DNA from: a virus
Direction: 5' to 3' (one strand)
IMG/VR virus record: IMGVR_UViG_3300027917_002335
Span: 1 to 64,000 of that record
Length of the DNA: 64,000 nucleotides
The notes beneath the pieces are model-generated. The model was not told where the DNA came from. It was given only the letters and a program-made list of their open reading frames with translations, and searched no databases. Shown here piece by piece: positions 1 through 9,469 of the stretch. Every line of letters starts with the position of its first letter. Position 1 is the first letter of the stretch. The position numbers and the translations under genes were made by a program.

Positions 1-945
1 GAACCACCATTGATTATCTACATACCATTTTACAGTTTTAGCAAAACCAGAATCTAAATCCCATTTTGATTGCCATCCAGTTGCCTTTATCTTTTCACAA
101 TCTAAAGCATATCTCCTATCATGTCCAGGACGAATGTTGTGGTCTGGTACAAGTTTAATGTTTTCTGGTCTTCCAACAAGCCTAGAGATTTTTTTAGCCA
201 AATCTATATTAGACAATTCTTGTTCGCCAGCCACATGATATATTTCTCCGGCTTTACCATTATCTAATAAGTGCATGATAGCTGAGCAATGGTCTTCTAC
301 ATAAAGCCACATTCGTTTGTGCTGACCATCACCATAAACCGGTAAAGGTTCTCCCATTAAAGCCTTCTTTATAAATACGGGAAATACTTTTTCTGTTCCT
401 TGGTATTCTCCATAATTATTTTCCGTTCTTGTTATGATGGTATCAATCCCGTAAGAATTGTGATAAGATAAAACTAATGAATCACCAGCCATTTTTGTGG
501 CTGCATATGGATTGGTTGGATTTGGTCGTGAATCTTCTTTATACTTGCCTTTTAAAATAGCACCATATACTTCATCAGTAGAAATCTGAATATATTTTTT
601 AACTGTGTTGCTTTTTCGAACCTCTTCTAAGATTTTGAAAGTACCAACTACATTGCTTTGAATAAAAGGAGTTGGATCTCTTATCGAATAATCGACAAAT
701 GTTTTTGCTCCAAAATGAACAACTACATCTACATCTTTGAAAGCATCGGTAATGTCATCCTTTGCAAAATCTGCGTAATACATATTAAATCTTCTTTTAT
801 TCCAAGCTTCTTCTAACCTTGCTCTATTCTTAACATACGAATTTCTGTTTAATCCAATTACTTCTATATCCTTAAAATTGTTTAGAACATATCGTACAAA
901 ATGAGAACCGATAAATCCTAAACATCCAGTTACGAGTATTTTCAT
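1..945 (-). CDS. rmlB: dTDP-glucose 4,6-dehydratase-like protein, C-terminus cut by window edge
   Basis: An extended short-chain dehydrogenase of the RmlB family, which converts dTDP-glucose to dTDP-4-keto-6-deoxyglucose, the entry to rhamnose and other deoxysugars. The reading frame is open for 315 codons from the ATG to the window edge. The NAD-binding motif TGCLGFIG lies at residues 6-13, the STDEVYG catalytic block at about 122-128, and the YxxxK pair at Y147/K151. The start overlaps the stop of the upstream glycosyltransferase as ATGA, so the two are probably translationally coupled. It is the last visible member of a glycan block. A related nucleotide-sugar epimerase is possible, but the TDE triad favours a 4,6-dehydratase. 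Confidence 0.88.
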   Translation of the reverse strand, partial: MKILVTGCLGFIGSHFVRYVLNNFKDIEVIGLNRNSYVKNRARLEEAWNKRRFNMYYADFAKDDITDAFKDVDVVVHFGAKTFVDYSIRDPTPFIQSNVVGTFKILEEVRKSNTVKKYIQISTDEVYGAILKGKYKEDSRPNPTNPYAATKMAGDSLVLSYHNSYGIDTIITRTENNYGEYQGTEKVFPVFIKKALMGEPLPVYGDGQHKRMWLYVEDHCSAIMHLLDNGKAGEIYHVAGEQELSNIDLAKKISRLVGRPENIKLVPDHNIRPGHDRRYALDCEKIKATGWQSKWDLDSGFAKTVKWYVDNQWWF

Positions 946-2237
946 TTCATCATTTCACTCCATTTTTTTAAGTAAGGATCATCTGGAAAGTAAGAATGAT
1001 AATTATGAACGCTTCCTTTTGTTTCTGTTTGCCAAGAAGGATTCTTAGCCAGTTCTTCTATCTTTGTTACACACTGCCCACAATTCCATTTCTTGTGGTC
1101 TTTAAAACTATTTCCATAATGACCTAATGATTCTATAAATACATCAGCATGAGTTATTTCTTCTCTATTCTTAATCCTCCATTTCTTTGGAGTTTTAGGC
1201 TCTTTCAGAACTATTTGTAACACTCTTTCCCAAGAACTATCAAGATTATCTAATGTAAATCTTTTAATAGCTTCTTCTCTTGCTGCTCTGCCTATTTCTT
1301 TTCTCCAATTAATATTGTTATATAAATCTTTTATAGCTTGAACATAACCTTTCATATCTCTGACAATTATTCCTGTTTTGTTATTTTTAACCATATATTT
1401 CTCCATATCATTATCAAAAACAACAGAAGGAACACCAGCACCCATTGCTATTTGTAAAACTAAATCACATGTACCATAATGATAAGGAGCTAATGGATAA
1501 CCAAACACATCAAATGTAGAGAGATAATCTTTTAGCTTTGACTTATGAACATAGCCAGTAAATTCAATGTTTAATCCTCTCTCTTTTGCTTCTGCTTCAA
1601 TCTCCTTATGTTGTGCTCCACCAACAACAACAAATTTAACATTATGTATAATTCTTGTAATCAATTCACACATCCCTAAGAAATTAGGATGCATTTTAGC
1701 GTAATCAACTGTACCAATATAACCAATAACAAATCCTTTATGTTTCTTCTTTTCTAAATTAATATATTCATCTACACCATCAGTAGACCAAACATCAAAC
1801 ACTCTTATAAATCCTCTTTGTTTTTCTACATCCTTTACTTTATAACTCAGAGGCGTTGTGAATACAAATAAATCTGGATATCTTAATATCTTTTCAGTAT
1901 AAATATTAGGAGGATGAAAACCAGAATTATGTCCCCACATAACAACTCTACAAGGAGGCAATTCAGTTCTAACTAAAAAGTCATATAATAATGGGTGATT
2001 CCATTGATGAATAAGAATTATATCAGCATCTGGTATTTTCTTAATAATTTCTTCATAACTAATGTTATCTTTGTAAGATATGCCTAGCGATTCTATTTTC
2101 TCTTCAACATAATCCATGGTATAACCAAGAGATAGAATTTCATGTTCAAATGTTTTATTCTTAGATATATAACCTAATATTGTACTTCCTACGCCACCAC
2201 CTAAATGCGGTGTGATATGTAATAATTTATATGTCAA
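942..2237 (-). CDS. GT-B fold glycosyltransferase (GT4-like)
   Basis: Probable sugar transferase of the two-Rossmann-domain GT-B type. The N-terminus has a glycine-rich loop (GGGVGSTI) and the C-terminal half has the typical GT4 sequence with GAGVPSVVFDNDMEKY at roughly residues 268-283, followed by a loop that would hold the nucleotide sugar. About 70 residues after the GT-B core form a tail with a short CxxC segment (CGQC near residue 389), which is unusual for the family. It sits between a methyltransferase and RmlB with overlapping ends, consistent with synthesis of a surface or virion glycan. Acceptor and donor cannot be told from sequence. Confidence 0.8.
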   Translation of the reverse strand: MTYKLLHITPHLGGGVGSTILGYISKNKTFEHEILSLGYTMDYVEEKIESLGISYKDNISYEEIIKKIPDADIILIHQWNHPLLYDFLVRTELPPCRVVMWGHNSGFHPPNIYTEKILRYPDLFVFTTPLSYKVKDVEKQRGFIRVFDVWSTDGVDEYINLEKKKHKGFVIGYIGTVDYAKMHPNFLGMCELITRIIHNVKFVVVGGAQHKEIEAEAKERGLNIEFTGYVHKSKLKDYLSTFDVFGYPLAPYHYGTCDLVLQIAMGAGVPSVVFDNDMEKYMVKNNKTGIIVRDMKGYVQAIKDLYNNINWRKEIGRAAREEAIKRFTLDNLDSSWERVLQIVLKEPKTPKKWRIKNREEITHADVFIESLGHYGNSFKDHKKWNCGQCVTKIEELAKNPSWQTETKGSVHNYHSYFPDDPYLKKWSEMMK

Positions 2238-3267
2238 TTATTTCACCTTTAAATCCTAATTCTTTTGCTTTCTTTGTAAGAGTTTCTTTGTGAACTGAAG
2301 CTGTAATAATAAGAAATGAATTCTCATCTGCTTCTTTTAATATTTCACTGCTGTGGATTTTCATCCCTTTGAATGTCTTTTCTTGCTTTGCTGGAATATC
2401 ATCAACAAGAATTAAATTTAGGTGTTTTAATCTAGTATAAGGATAGAGATACATAAATTCTCTTCCTATTCCCCAGCAATATATTTGACCAGTAACTTTT
2501 AACATAGCTCTTATAAGTGGTAATTTTAATGAACCAATCATTTTTGTTTCTCCTGCTTCAAAATTGATTAATTCAAAACCAAATTTCTGAGCTAATACCT
2601 TTATACCAACTATATTATAATGTTGGATATGTTCACGCATCAAATAAAAATAATCGCTATTATATTTATCTGCATTTGGAACACTTATATAAATAAATCC
2701 TCCTTCCTTTAACACTCTTTTCATTTCCATAAAAGCCTTGTGAGGATCATTTAAATGTTCTAACACTTGATCTAAGATTAACATGTCAAAAGTATTGTCT
2801 TCAAAGGGAATTTCATACACACTTCCAACCTTTATTCTATCCATATTAGCCTTATCTACATATGCTTGTATTGGCTCTATTCCATAAACATTAAACCAAC
2901 CTTTCGTTTCACAGTATTTTATAAATCCACCAAGAGCACAGCCGACATCTAATATCTTACCTTCATATTTTGCATAAGGCAATATGAAATCAAATAATTC
3001 TTCATATCTTTGTTCATTATCAGCTCCTGGTCTATCAGTTACATCATCGTTAGCACTTAAATTTATAGGAGCATATTCTTCTTCATAATATTTTCCAAGA
3101 TTTTCAATTTCTTTCTTACTTAATGAATTAAATATATGACCACAATTTTTGCATTTTCTACTTGTTATATCACTATATAAGAAAGAACCATCAAATTTTT
3201 CACAAGTAAAGAACTTGTACAAATCAGAATAATCTCCACCACATACTGGACAATTCATTTTAACCAT
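2227..3267 (-). CDS. SAM-dependent methyltransferase with N-terminal zinc site
   Basis: Class I methyltransferase. The N-terminal 50 residues hold two CxxC pairs (MNCPVCGG and CKNCGH) as in the sugar C-methyltransferase family with a zinc domain. The SAM-binding motif ILDVGCALGGF lies near residue 103, and the region with LILDQVLEHL matches motif II of class I enzymes. The C-terminal part resembles the nucleotide-binding domain of the same family. In known members the substrate is often a dTDP-keto-sugar, which fits the neighbouring RmlB, but this is inference. Translation may start at the first ATG (3267) or at the ATG three codons later (3258), which has a better spaced upstream purine stretch. 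Confidence 0.78.
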   Translation of the reverse strand: MVKMNCPVCGGDYSDLYKFFTCEKFDGSFLYSDITSRKCKNCGHIFNSLSKKEIENLGKYYEEEYAPINLSANDDVTDRPGADNEQRYEELFDFILPYAKYEGKILDVGCALGGFIKYCETKGWFNVYGIEPIQAYVDKANMDRIKVGSVYEIPFEDNTFDMLILDQVLEHLNDPHKAFMEMKRVLKEGGFIYISVPNADKYNSDYFYLMREHIQHYNIVGIKVLAQKFGFELINFEAGETKMIGSLKLPLIRAMLKVTGQIYCWGIGREFMYLYPYTRLKHLNLILVDDIPAKQEKTFKGMKIHSSEILKEADENSFLIITASVHKETLTKKAKELGFKGEIIDI

Positions 3268-4253
3268 CTTTTATATATTTCTTTTGCCTGAAAGTCTAAA
3301 TCAACAGGCATTCCATGTGATAATTGAGAACAATTACCACAAATTTCATGTGTTTTTCTTAATTTATTTATATGGAATTCTTGATAAAATCTCATTTCAT
3401 CTCCATTCCAAATTTCTTTTACTGATTGTTTATTTACATCTCCTATCTGTAATTCTCTTGCCCAATCAATAAAGCAAGCGCTTACAATACCGTCAGAATT
3501 AATTGACATTTGATAGAAGACATATGGACATACTTCTACTTCATGTATTGGTTGACCATATATTCCAACTTCTTCATTCTGAGGAGGACCATCAAAATTA
3601 TACCAACAATTCATAGTGTGTTCAATGGCTATGCCATCACATATATCTCCAAAGATTTCAAAGAACTTATCTTTCTCTTCTTCATATAAGAAATCACCAT
3701 TAATCTTAATAAATATTTCTAATTGTTTCCTATTCTCGTATAGGTATTTAATATTATTTACTAGTCTATCAAAGTTAATTCTCTTATTAGCAAACTCTAA
3801 ATATTGATCTCCATTTACGCCTTCGATTGAAATGTTAATTCTATCTAAACCTGCTTCCACAATATCTAAACTGGTTTTAGGATTTAACAATGAACCATTT
3901 GTAGTTGTATCTACCGCATTACAGCAACCGCTGAGTTTGGCGTACTTTACCATATCTGCAAACCGTGGATTTGCTAACGGTTCTCCGTGTAAATATAACC
4001 GTAATACTTTTATTGGCTTTTCAAATTCACAAATGTCATCTACAATCTTTTTAAACAGGTCAAATTTCATAAAGGTTTGTGGTCTTCCAACATCATTTAA
4101 TAATGATTTATCTCCAGATGGACAAAACCTACATCTGAAATTACACCAATCGCAAGGATCTACAAATATAACCCAAGGAGTATTAAGAGGAATATTATCT
4201 GCCAATGACTCTCTATTTTCTAATTGAATTCTTGTTTTTATTTTAGCTTTCAT
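3255..4253 (-). CDS. Radical SAM/SPASM domain protein
   Basis: The 4Fe-4S ligands of the radical SAM core are C37, C41 and C44 (CNFRCRFC). The C-terminal region (about 240-310) carries further cysteines with the usual SPASM spacing, including one in a SINSDGIVSACFID context and a final CGNC pair. SPASM enzymes usually modify peptides or proteins, though some act on sugars or alcohols. The gene overlaps its neighbours by 4 to 13 nt inside the glycan block, so either a sugar-modifying or a protein-modifying role is possible. It is distinct from the radical SAM gene at 17964-19067. Confidence 0.85.
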   Translation of the reverse strand: MKAKIKTRIQLENRESLADNIPLNTPWVIFVDPCDWCNFRCRFCPSGDKSLLNDVGRPQTFMKFDLFKKIVDDICEFEKPIKVLRLYLHGEPLANPRFADMVKYAKLSGCCNAVDTTTNGSLLNPKTSLDIVEAGLDRINISIEGVNGDQYLEFANKRINFDRLVNNIKYLYENRKQLEIFIKINGDFLYEEEKDKFFEIFGDICDGIAIEHTMNCWYNFDGPPQNEEVGIYGQPIHEVEVCPYVFYQMSINSDGIVSACFIDWARELQIGDVNKQSVKEIWNGDEMRFYQEFHINKLRKTHEICGNCSQLSHGMPVDLDFQAKEIYKRWLK

Positions 4254-4756
4254 CTTGTCTTATTTTTATGAGGAAATTTCTTTTTTGGTATATTTTTATT
4301 TAAAAATTTACAAATTGGTTTCCAACCAAAATTCTTGTTTAAATTTAATACTAACAGTTCCCTATCTTTAAAATATTCAAAGACTTCTTTGTGATGTCTT
4401 TCATAAACTTCAGTATATTTTTGTCTGTTAAAATTCTTATCTCCATACATTAATTCCCTAAATTCATCGTCTCTTTTTAATGCTATTCCATTTTTCAGAA
4501 ACCATTTACAAGATTTTAACCAATCATCTAAAGGTCTTGTTGTGAAGATAAACTTAGAATTTGGAAATAATTTATCTAATTCTTTATATTGATAAGCTAT
4601 AGGAGAATCGCTAGCTCCATCAAATCCTTTCAATTGTTTTGCCATTTGTGGTAACAATGGCGGTCTTGGATGATGATTTATTTTATATCCTAACATTCCT
4701 AAAGCGTTCTTTAATGAAGTTGTTCCCATCCTAGACAAACTTATTATAAAAATCAT
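4250..4756 (-). CDS. Sulfotransferase-like protein (P-loop, short)
   Basis: Resembles small sulfotransferases that use PAPS. The protein begins MIFIISLSRMGTTSLKNAL, in which SRMGTTSL is the loop that binds the 5'-phosphosulfate, and a later TRPLDDWLKSCKWF segment matches the region that contacts the 3'-phosphate. At about 168 residues it is shorter than most family members. I chose the ATG at 4756 because a GGTGA ribosome site precedes it and because this start avoids a long overlap with the upstream gene. It sits beside glycosyltransferases, so a sulfated glycan is a reasonable inference. Confidence 0.65.
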   Translation of the reverse strand: MIFIISLSRMGTTSLKNALGMLGYKINHHPRPPLLPQMAKQLKGFDGASDSPIAYQYKELDKLFPNSKFIFTTRPLDDWLKSCKWFLKNGIALKRDDEFRELMYGDKNFNRQKYTEVYERHHKEVFEYFKDRELLVLNLNKNFGWKPICKFLNKNIPKKKFPHKNKTR

Positions 4757-4760
4757 ATTG

Positions 4761-5528
4761 TCACCAATAACTATTATGTATTTTTTTCTTATTAACATAA
4801 AGATTTTTAGATAAATCACTAATCATATTATCAACAATTCTAAATCCTTTTCTTCTTCTGTCTTGTGGCACTTTATCAATGTGAGGTCTTGAGTGAAAAA
4901 TATGAACAAAAGGAAAGAAATGGGAATCTTCTTTTAGTTTATAAACTTTTGTTAATATTCCATGAGCATAGTTTCTAATGCCTGCATTATAATCTGTTCT
5001 CTCGTCATAACCACGAGCTTCATATAAGAATGGTCTATAAATTAAAGTACAAACAGAATGACTGGCTCTCTTATGATTTGTTTTGAATAATTTACCATCT
5101 TGATAAGAAGCATACCCTGTCATTCTAAGATAATAATCTTTTCCATTAAATCTATTCAACCAACCTTTTAAATGTTCTTCAAGATTTTCTGGATAATAAA
5201 TCCAAAAGTTTAAATAACACATAAAGTTTTCCTTCATTTCATTTATTATCTTATTAGCAATTTTGGGTTCGTGAAAGAACACTCCTTTTGTTTTCTCAAT
5301 AGTTAAGAAAGTGAAACCATATTCTTCTGCAATCTCTTTAATGTTATCAGTAGAACTATAATCTCCAATATAAACTCTTTCTCCATACTGTTTAACAGAA
5401 TCAAATGATTTTCTAACTTGCTTTTCTCCTACATATTCTACTGGATTGCGTGAATAATAATAATATCCTATGGTTTTTTCTCCACCATATTTCTCTACTA
5501 TATCATTTTTTACTTTTGTTGGATTCAA
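4761..5528 (-). CDS. Divergent GT-A type glycosyltransferase
   Basis: Probably a family-2-like nucleotide-sugar transferase. The segment VYIGDYSSTDNIKEIAEEYG (residues 52-71) corresponds to the DxSxDxT region of GT2 enzymes, and later residues (YLRMTGYASYQDG, ADGR-like DERTDYN) fit a degenerate GT-A fold. The start is a TTG with a strong GGAGGAA site about 8 nt upstream, inside the end of the preceding gene, so the 26-nt overlap is likely real. No close subfamily is recognised. Acceptor unknown. Confidence 0.55.
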   Translation of the reverse strand: MNPTKVKNDIVEKYGGEKTIGYYYYSRNPVEYVGEKQVRKSFDSVKQYGERVYIGDYSSTDNIKEIAEEYGFTFLTIEKTKGVFFHEPKIANKIINEMKENFMCYLNFWIYYPENLEEHLKGWLNRFNGKDYYLRMTGYASYQDGKLFKTNHKRASHSVCTLIYRPFLYEARGYDERTDYNAGIRNYAHGILTKVYKLKEDSHFFPFVHIFHSRPHIDKVPQDRRRKGFRIVDNMISDLSKNLYVNKKKIHNSYW

Positions 5529-6225
5529 GAGGATTCCTCCAGCGTTCTATTTTATTCCAATCACTAATATGTTTATGATAAAACCAACAATCTTTTATTA
5601 CAAACATTCTACCTTCATTTTCTCTCATTCGTTTTTGGAGAATTTCTTCGCCGCCACTCCATTTCCATTTCATATCGCAAAAATCTCCATTAGGAAGTTT
5701 AAATTTTTGGTAAAATTCGTTAGTAAAAGCCATTAAAAAACCATTGATATGGTCTCCAGAATTGTTCGTTATCTCCTTTATCCCTTTTCCCGCCTTTTCT
5801 GCCAGTTGAGGACTCCGTCTTATAACGCCGTTAGTTAATGGACCATATAAGCCAACATTTTTATGAGGATGATTTCTTATGGTATCTATAAATAAATTAA
5901 TTGAATCATTAATAACAACATCATCATTAACAAGTATAATCAAATCACAATTATCTTCTACCGCCATTTTAATACCATCATTATAAGGACCAGCAAGTCC
6001 TCTAATCAATTGGTCTTCAATATAGGTATATTTTATATTGTCATAATTAGGAAGTATAAATTTCTTGTCAGATTGGTTGTCAAATAAATATAAGAAGAAA
6101 TCCTTGTTACAAAATTTGTAAAGAGAAGCCACAAGAGAATTAATGGTGTTAAAATTTTTGCGTGAACACTTCTGACAGGAGTGCATTATGCAAATAAATC
6201 CCACCATAGGATTACTCATTGTCAT
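5503..6225 (-). CDS. Family 2 glycosyltransferase
   Basis: A GT-A fold transferase. The N-terminus VGFICIMHSCQ is followed by FDNQSDKKF and a clear DxD-type metal site in ILVNDDVVIND. The GGEEILQKRMRENEG segment in the C-terminal third matches the GT2 region that closes over the donor, and WFYHKH resembles the usual terminal histidine motif. It overlaps the next gene by 26 nt. It is the first enzyme of the glycan block reached by leftward transcription. Confidence 0.78.
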   Translation of the reverse strand: MTMSNPMVGFICIMHSCQKCSRKNFNTINSLVASLYKFCNKDFFLYLFDNQSDKKFILPNYDNIKYTYIEDQLIRGLAGPYNDGIKMAVEDNCDLIILVNDDVVINDSINLFIDTIRNHPHKNVGLYGPLTNGVIRRSPQLAEKAGKGIKEITNNSGDHINGFLMAFTNEFYQKFKLPNGDFCDMKWKWSGGEEILQKRMRENEGRMFVIKDCWFYHKHISDWNKIERWRNPLESNKSKK

Positions 6226-6562
6226 CTTTTATCGCTTTTTCTAATTTATCAACTTTATTTGTTAATTTACTTATAAGCAATCTATTTTCAGCTACTGTAT
6301 TATTAGCGGCCAATAAAGACGCTTGTTTCTCAGTTGATTTGTCACCGAAAGATTGACCTCCTCTTATAGCATAAAAATAATTTAAAAGAACTGTCCAACA
6401 TGCTGGGGTTATAATCCAATTGTTACTATTTAATGCTATAATAAATTGCAATAAGGCTATGAATGTCGAAAGTAAAAGAGAGCCTATACTTATATATATT
6501 GTATCCGTAAATTTAATCTTTTTCGATAAATCAATCTTTATCACTTTTTCTTCTTTTGACAT
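6212..6562 (-). CDS. Small two-helix membrane protein with C-terminal coiled coil
   Basis: Unrecognised protein of about 116 residues. Two hydrophobic stretches (ISIGSLLLSTFIALLQFIIA and the following WIITPACWTVLLNYFYAI) are separated by a short loop, and the last 40 residues are a charged helix with heptad spacing. The start at 6562 is favoured because GAAGG lies 9 nt upstream. Position after the tail fibre genes and size are compatible with a holin or a membrane anchor, but no holin family is recognised. Confidence applies to it being a real gene. Confidence 0.6.
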   Translation of the reverse strand: MSKEEKVIKIDLSKKIKFTDTIYISIGSLLLSTFIALLQFIIALNSNNWIITPACWTVLLNYFYAIRGGQSFGDKSTEKQASLLAANNTVAENRLLISKLTNKVDKLEKAIKDDNE

Positions 6563-6650
6563 GATTTTCATCCTTCTCGTCTTTCTTTTTATTCCAGAAG
6601 TCCAACTTTATGTCGTGGTTTCCGTTTGTTGTTATTATTTTTAGTTTCAT
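6531..6650 (-). CDS. Short highly charged protein, 39 residues
   Basis: The frame begins MKLKIITTNGNHDIKLDFW and then becomes a lysine/aspartate-rich tail. An AGGAGAA ribosome site lies just ahead of the ATG, and the start overlaps the stop of the upstream membrane protein as ATGA, which supports expression. No function can be offered. Confidence 0.45.
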   Translation of the reverse strand: MKLKIITTNGNHDIKLDFWNKKKDEKDENHVKRRKSDKD

Positions 6651-6928
6651 GTTATTCTCCTCTTCTTTTTTTCTGTTACAAAATAGCGCAAAGTTTCTGC
6701 TACAATATCCGTTATCAAAATCAGTCCAAAGAAAAAAGCACCGACTTCTCCACCATAAATTATGTCTTCGTTCCAATCGTGAACTCTTAACATATATAGT
6801 CCACTTCTCTCTAATACAAATATTATTAAGAAAAATATTAATGTTTGAATGAAGCTAACAAAGAATAGTTTGGATAACCACACAAACCAGCCTTTGAAAT
6901 GATCTCTCATATAACTTCCAAATCCCAT
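6647..6928 (-). CDS. Small membrane protein, possible holin
   Basis: Ninety-three residues with two predicted membrane helices (roughly residues 20-40 and 62-80), a positively charged N-terminus and a basic C-terminal tail EKKKRR. It lies directly downstream of the large tail fibre gene and upstream of two further small proteins. Size and topology fit class II holins, but archaeal virus lysis genes are poorly known and no lysin gene is seen nearby, so the role is a guess. Confidence 0.5.
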   Translation of the reverse strand: MGFGSYMRDHFKGWFVWLSKLFFVSFIQTLIFFLIIFVLERSGLYMLRVHDWNEDIIYGGEVGAFFFGLILITDIVAETLRYFVTEKKKRRIT

Positions 6929-6938
6929 TTAAACCACC

Positions 6939-9269
6939 TTAAGATAAATTATGTTGATCAACTACACCAGTTCCGGCAAGTGATTTTCCTTCGCCATAAG
7001 CGTTGTTTCCTACCCATATACAATAATCTGGATGGGTTGTTATGTTATCATAAAGTCCATAAGCAGTTCCTGATCCAGTATTCGTTATATTATAAACAGT
7101 ATTTCCTGTAATTGTTGAATAATCTGCATCTGAATATGCGTATATTCCAGCAGCATTAAAACTTGAGCTTGAAGACTGTCCATGAACATCTTGTATAACA
7201 TTTCCAGTAACACTAGCGTGGTCGTCACCTATCCATATTCCAGCAACCCAAGATGAAGAACCAGTTCCACCTTCTATTTGTTCTATTGTATTGCCACTGA
7301 TAGCAACAAATGAACCGCTTGTGTATATTCCAAAGGCTGCACCAGAAGATGCATCAACATCAGTTATATAATTATTAGATATATTATCATAATTAGTATT
7401 TGATTCTATACCGTAACATCCACCATTACCAGTTATATTTGCTATATAATTTCCTTGAAATATTTTTCCATATTGAATGCCATAGCTTGCGCCAGAAGTA
7501 TTTGCCACACCATTAATGTAATTTCCAATTACAAAATCTGTGCTATATATACCAACAGCCTCATAACCAGATCTACCTTCTAAATCGTGAATGTAATTAC
7601 TTGTAGCGTATGTAACATTCCAAATACCAATACGAATTTCTTTTATCTCACAATTAGAAACTAGATAGTTTGTTGAGCCAACATTGTAAACACCGTAACC
7701 ATAACCAGTGTTAGGTCCTTCTATATAACATCTTTCTATACGAGTATAATTTGTACCAGCTCCACTAATAGCACCTACATCTGATGTAAACGATGTAGCT
7801 TGTATATACAAATCTTTTATTATAATACTATCCATGCCAGCAATAGTAAAAGCAGGATTATTTCCTGTTGTTTGTAGAATAGTATTTACTCCTTGTCCTT
7901 GAATTACAAGAGAACCACCTGAACTTATGCTAACATTCCAAGCTGCGTAAGTTCCACTTTCTATAATTATTGTTCCTCCGCCAGTTCCGATAGCTGATAC
8001 AGCGCTATTAAAAGCAGATTCAGAATCAACAATATAAACATTAGAATTAATACTTGCAACTGAACCTAATGCTCCAGAACTTTCTGTAATAGTTGCGTTT
8101 TCAATCTTAGTTCCTGTTGAGTTATATCTTAATAACCTTGTATTAGTTAAGGCGTCTACATGAACATTATCAACCTGTTCAACATTTAAATTACTAACCT
8201 TAGTTGTGCTAGCTACTGATAATGGAGCAGTTCCAGTTGATAAAGTGCTTGTTAACTGTCCACTCATATTTATTGTAGTAATTCCACCTAATGCTCCAGC
8301 TGTTTCTGTAACCGTAGCATTCTCAAGTTTAGTTCCAGTAGAATTATATCTTATTAATCTAGCGTTAGTAAGAGAATCTACTTGAACACCATCAACAGCA
8401 TCTGCATTTAAGTTTGTTACTTTAGTTGTTGAAGCAACTGTGAAAGGAGCAGTACCAGTTGTTTGAGTTGATGTTACTCTAACAAACGAAGGACTTGCTG
8501 TCGTAGCAACATCTTGCATAGTAGCAACATATCCCCATTCTGCTGAACTTATTGCTGCTCCTCCTATATTACTTAATTGTTGTAATTCTGCGTTGCTTAT
8601 ATCTACACTAGTTCCTACAATAGAATTAGCAACTAAATTAAGGTTATCATTAACAATAATGGCATCTCCGCCACCATCAATAGCCTTAACATCTTTTAAG
8701 TCAGTGTTATTTAAATCAATATCAGAATGAACATCAACAGTTCCAGATACATCAAGAGTTCCATCTATATCTGTGACATCCAAATTAGATATTCCATCAA
8801 CATCTAAGTCTCCAAGAATATCTACATTATCTTGAATATTTAAACCATATATTTGTAAGACATTATTTAATTGTCTAAATCTAATATCATAAGGAGTTCC
8901 GCCAATATCTTGTGTAATCATAACACCAGCTTTGGCTGTTGCTTCTACCGCTGTTGCGTGACCAATTCCAGATGAATCTATATAAAGCCATTCACCAGTT
9001 CCAACAGCAATAGATTGTTCGTTAACTTGAATAACTTTACCATTATACATTATATATCCTTTTGATAAAGTACCACCTGACCAAGAACAACCTTCTATTA
9101 CAAATCTAGGCAATAAAAGCCTACCAAGTATTTGATGAATCATCCATTGAATTCCAGGAATACCATCACCAGCATTTGGTGTGTATTGAAGTATTCTTGG
9201 ATCAAATCTGCCTGGTCTTTGTTGCTGACTTACATCATTCATATCCCTATTATATTTATTGCTTGCCAT
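6939..9269 (-). CDS. Tail fibre/spike with right-handed beta-helix
   Basis: A 776-residue adhesin-type protein. Residues 1-140 look like a virion-anchoring and head domain. Two tandem copies of a roughly 75-residue block follow, each with the signature GTAPFTVASTTKVTNLN or GTAPLSVASTTKVSNLN and then NARLIRYNSTGTK or NTRLLRYNSTGTK, a module common in phage tail fibres. The last 300 residues are rich in N, G, I and Y with repeating IxGNxI units (for example ISNNYITDV, ISGNTIEQI, VTGNVIQDV, ITGNTVYNI), typical of the pectate-lyase-like beta-helix. It probably binds or cleaves a host surface polymer. Confidence 0.82.
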   Translation of the reverse strand: MASNKYNRDMNDVSQQQRPGRFDPRILQYTPNAGDGIPGIQWMIHQILGRLLLPRFVIEGCSWSGGTLSKGYIMYNGKVIQVNEQSIAVGTGEWLYIDSSGIGHATAVEATAKAGVMITQDIGGTPYDIRFRQLNNVLQIYGLNIQDNVDILGDLDVDGISNLDVTDIDGTLDVSGTVDVHSDIDLNNTDLKDVKAIDGGGDAIIVNDNLNLVANSIVGTSVDISNAELQQLSNIGGAAISSAEWGYVATMQDVATTASPSFVRVTSTQTTGTAPFTVASTTKVTNLNADAVDGVQVDSLTNARLIRYNSTGTKLENATVTETAGALGGITTINMSGQLTSTLSTGTAPLSVASTTKVSNLNVEQVDNVHVDALTNTRLLRYNSTGTKIENATITESSGALGSVASINSNVYIVDSESAFNSAVSAIGTGGGTIIIESGTYAAWNVSISSGGSLVIQGQGVNTILQTTGNNPAFTIAGMDSIIIKDLYIQATSFTSDVGAISGAGTNYTRIERCYIEGPNTGYGYGVYNVGSTNYLVSNCEIKEIRIGIWNVTYATSNYIHDLEGRSGYEAVGIYSTDFVIGNYINGVANTSGASYGIQYGKIFQGNYIANITGNGGCYGIESNTNYDNISNNYITDVDASSGAAFGIYTSGSFVAISGNTIEQIEGGTGSSSWVAGIWIGDDHASVTGNVIQDVHGQSSSSSFNAAGIYAYSDADYSTITGNTVYNITNTGSGTAYGLYDNITTHPDYCIWVGNNAYGEGKSLAGTGVVDQHNLS

Positions 9270-9468
9270 TTACCTCACTTAAATCTTTTCTTAATTTTTC
9301 TAATTCGTTTTTCCGTAAAGCAATTTCTTTCTTAATATCTTGTATTTCCTTCATATGTTTGTGTATGAGATAACCTTTATATGCCTTTTCAGCTTTAGCC
9401 TTTGAGTCATACATGCATTTACCGCTACCAATTCTATATTTTCCATTAGGACATTTGTGAACAGGCAT
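9256..9468 (-). CDS. Small CPNGKxRIGSGKC protein with C-terminal helix
   Basis: The protein starts MPVHKCPNGKYRIGSGKCMY and continues with a KAKAEKAYKGYL helix and a charged coiled coil. The two cysteines frame a glycine-rich turn. Similar short CPNGKWRIG-type segments occur in other tailed viruses next to structural genes, but I cannot name a function. The ATG at 9468 is chosen over an upstream in-frame start because GGTGAG precedes it and it avoids overlap with the upstream gene. Confidence 0.6.
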   Translation of the reverse strand: MPVHKCPNGKYRIGSGKCMYDSKAKAEKAYKGYLIHKHMKEIQDIKKEIALRKNELEKLRKDLSEVNGKQ

Positions 9469-9469
9469 T

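Noticed and set aside
3832-4227. Plus-strand frame of 131 codons
   Set aside because: It lies antisense to the radical SAM/SPASM gene, whose cysteine motifs and overlaps with neighbours show it is the real one.
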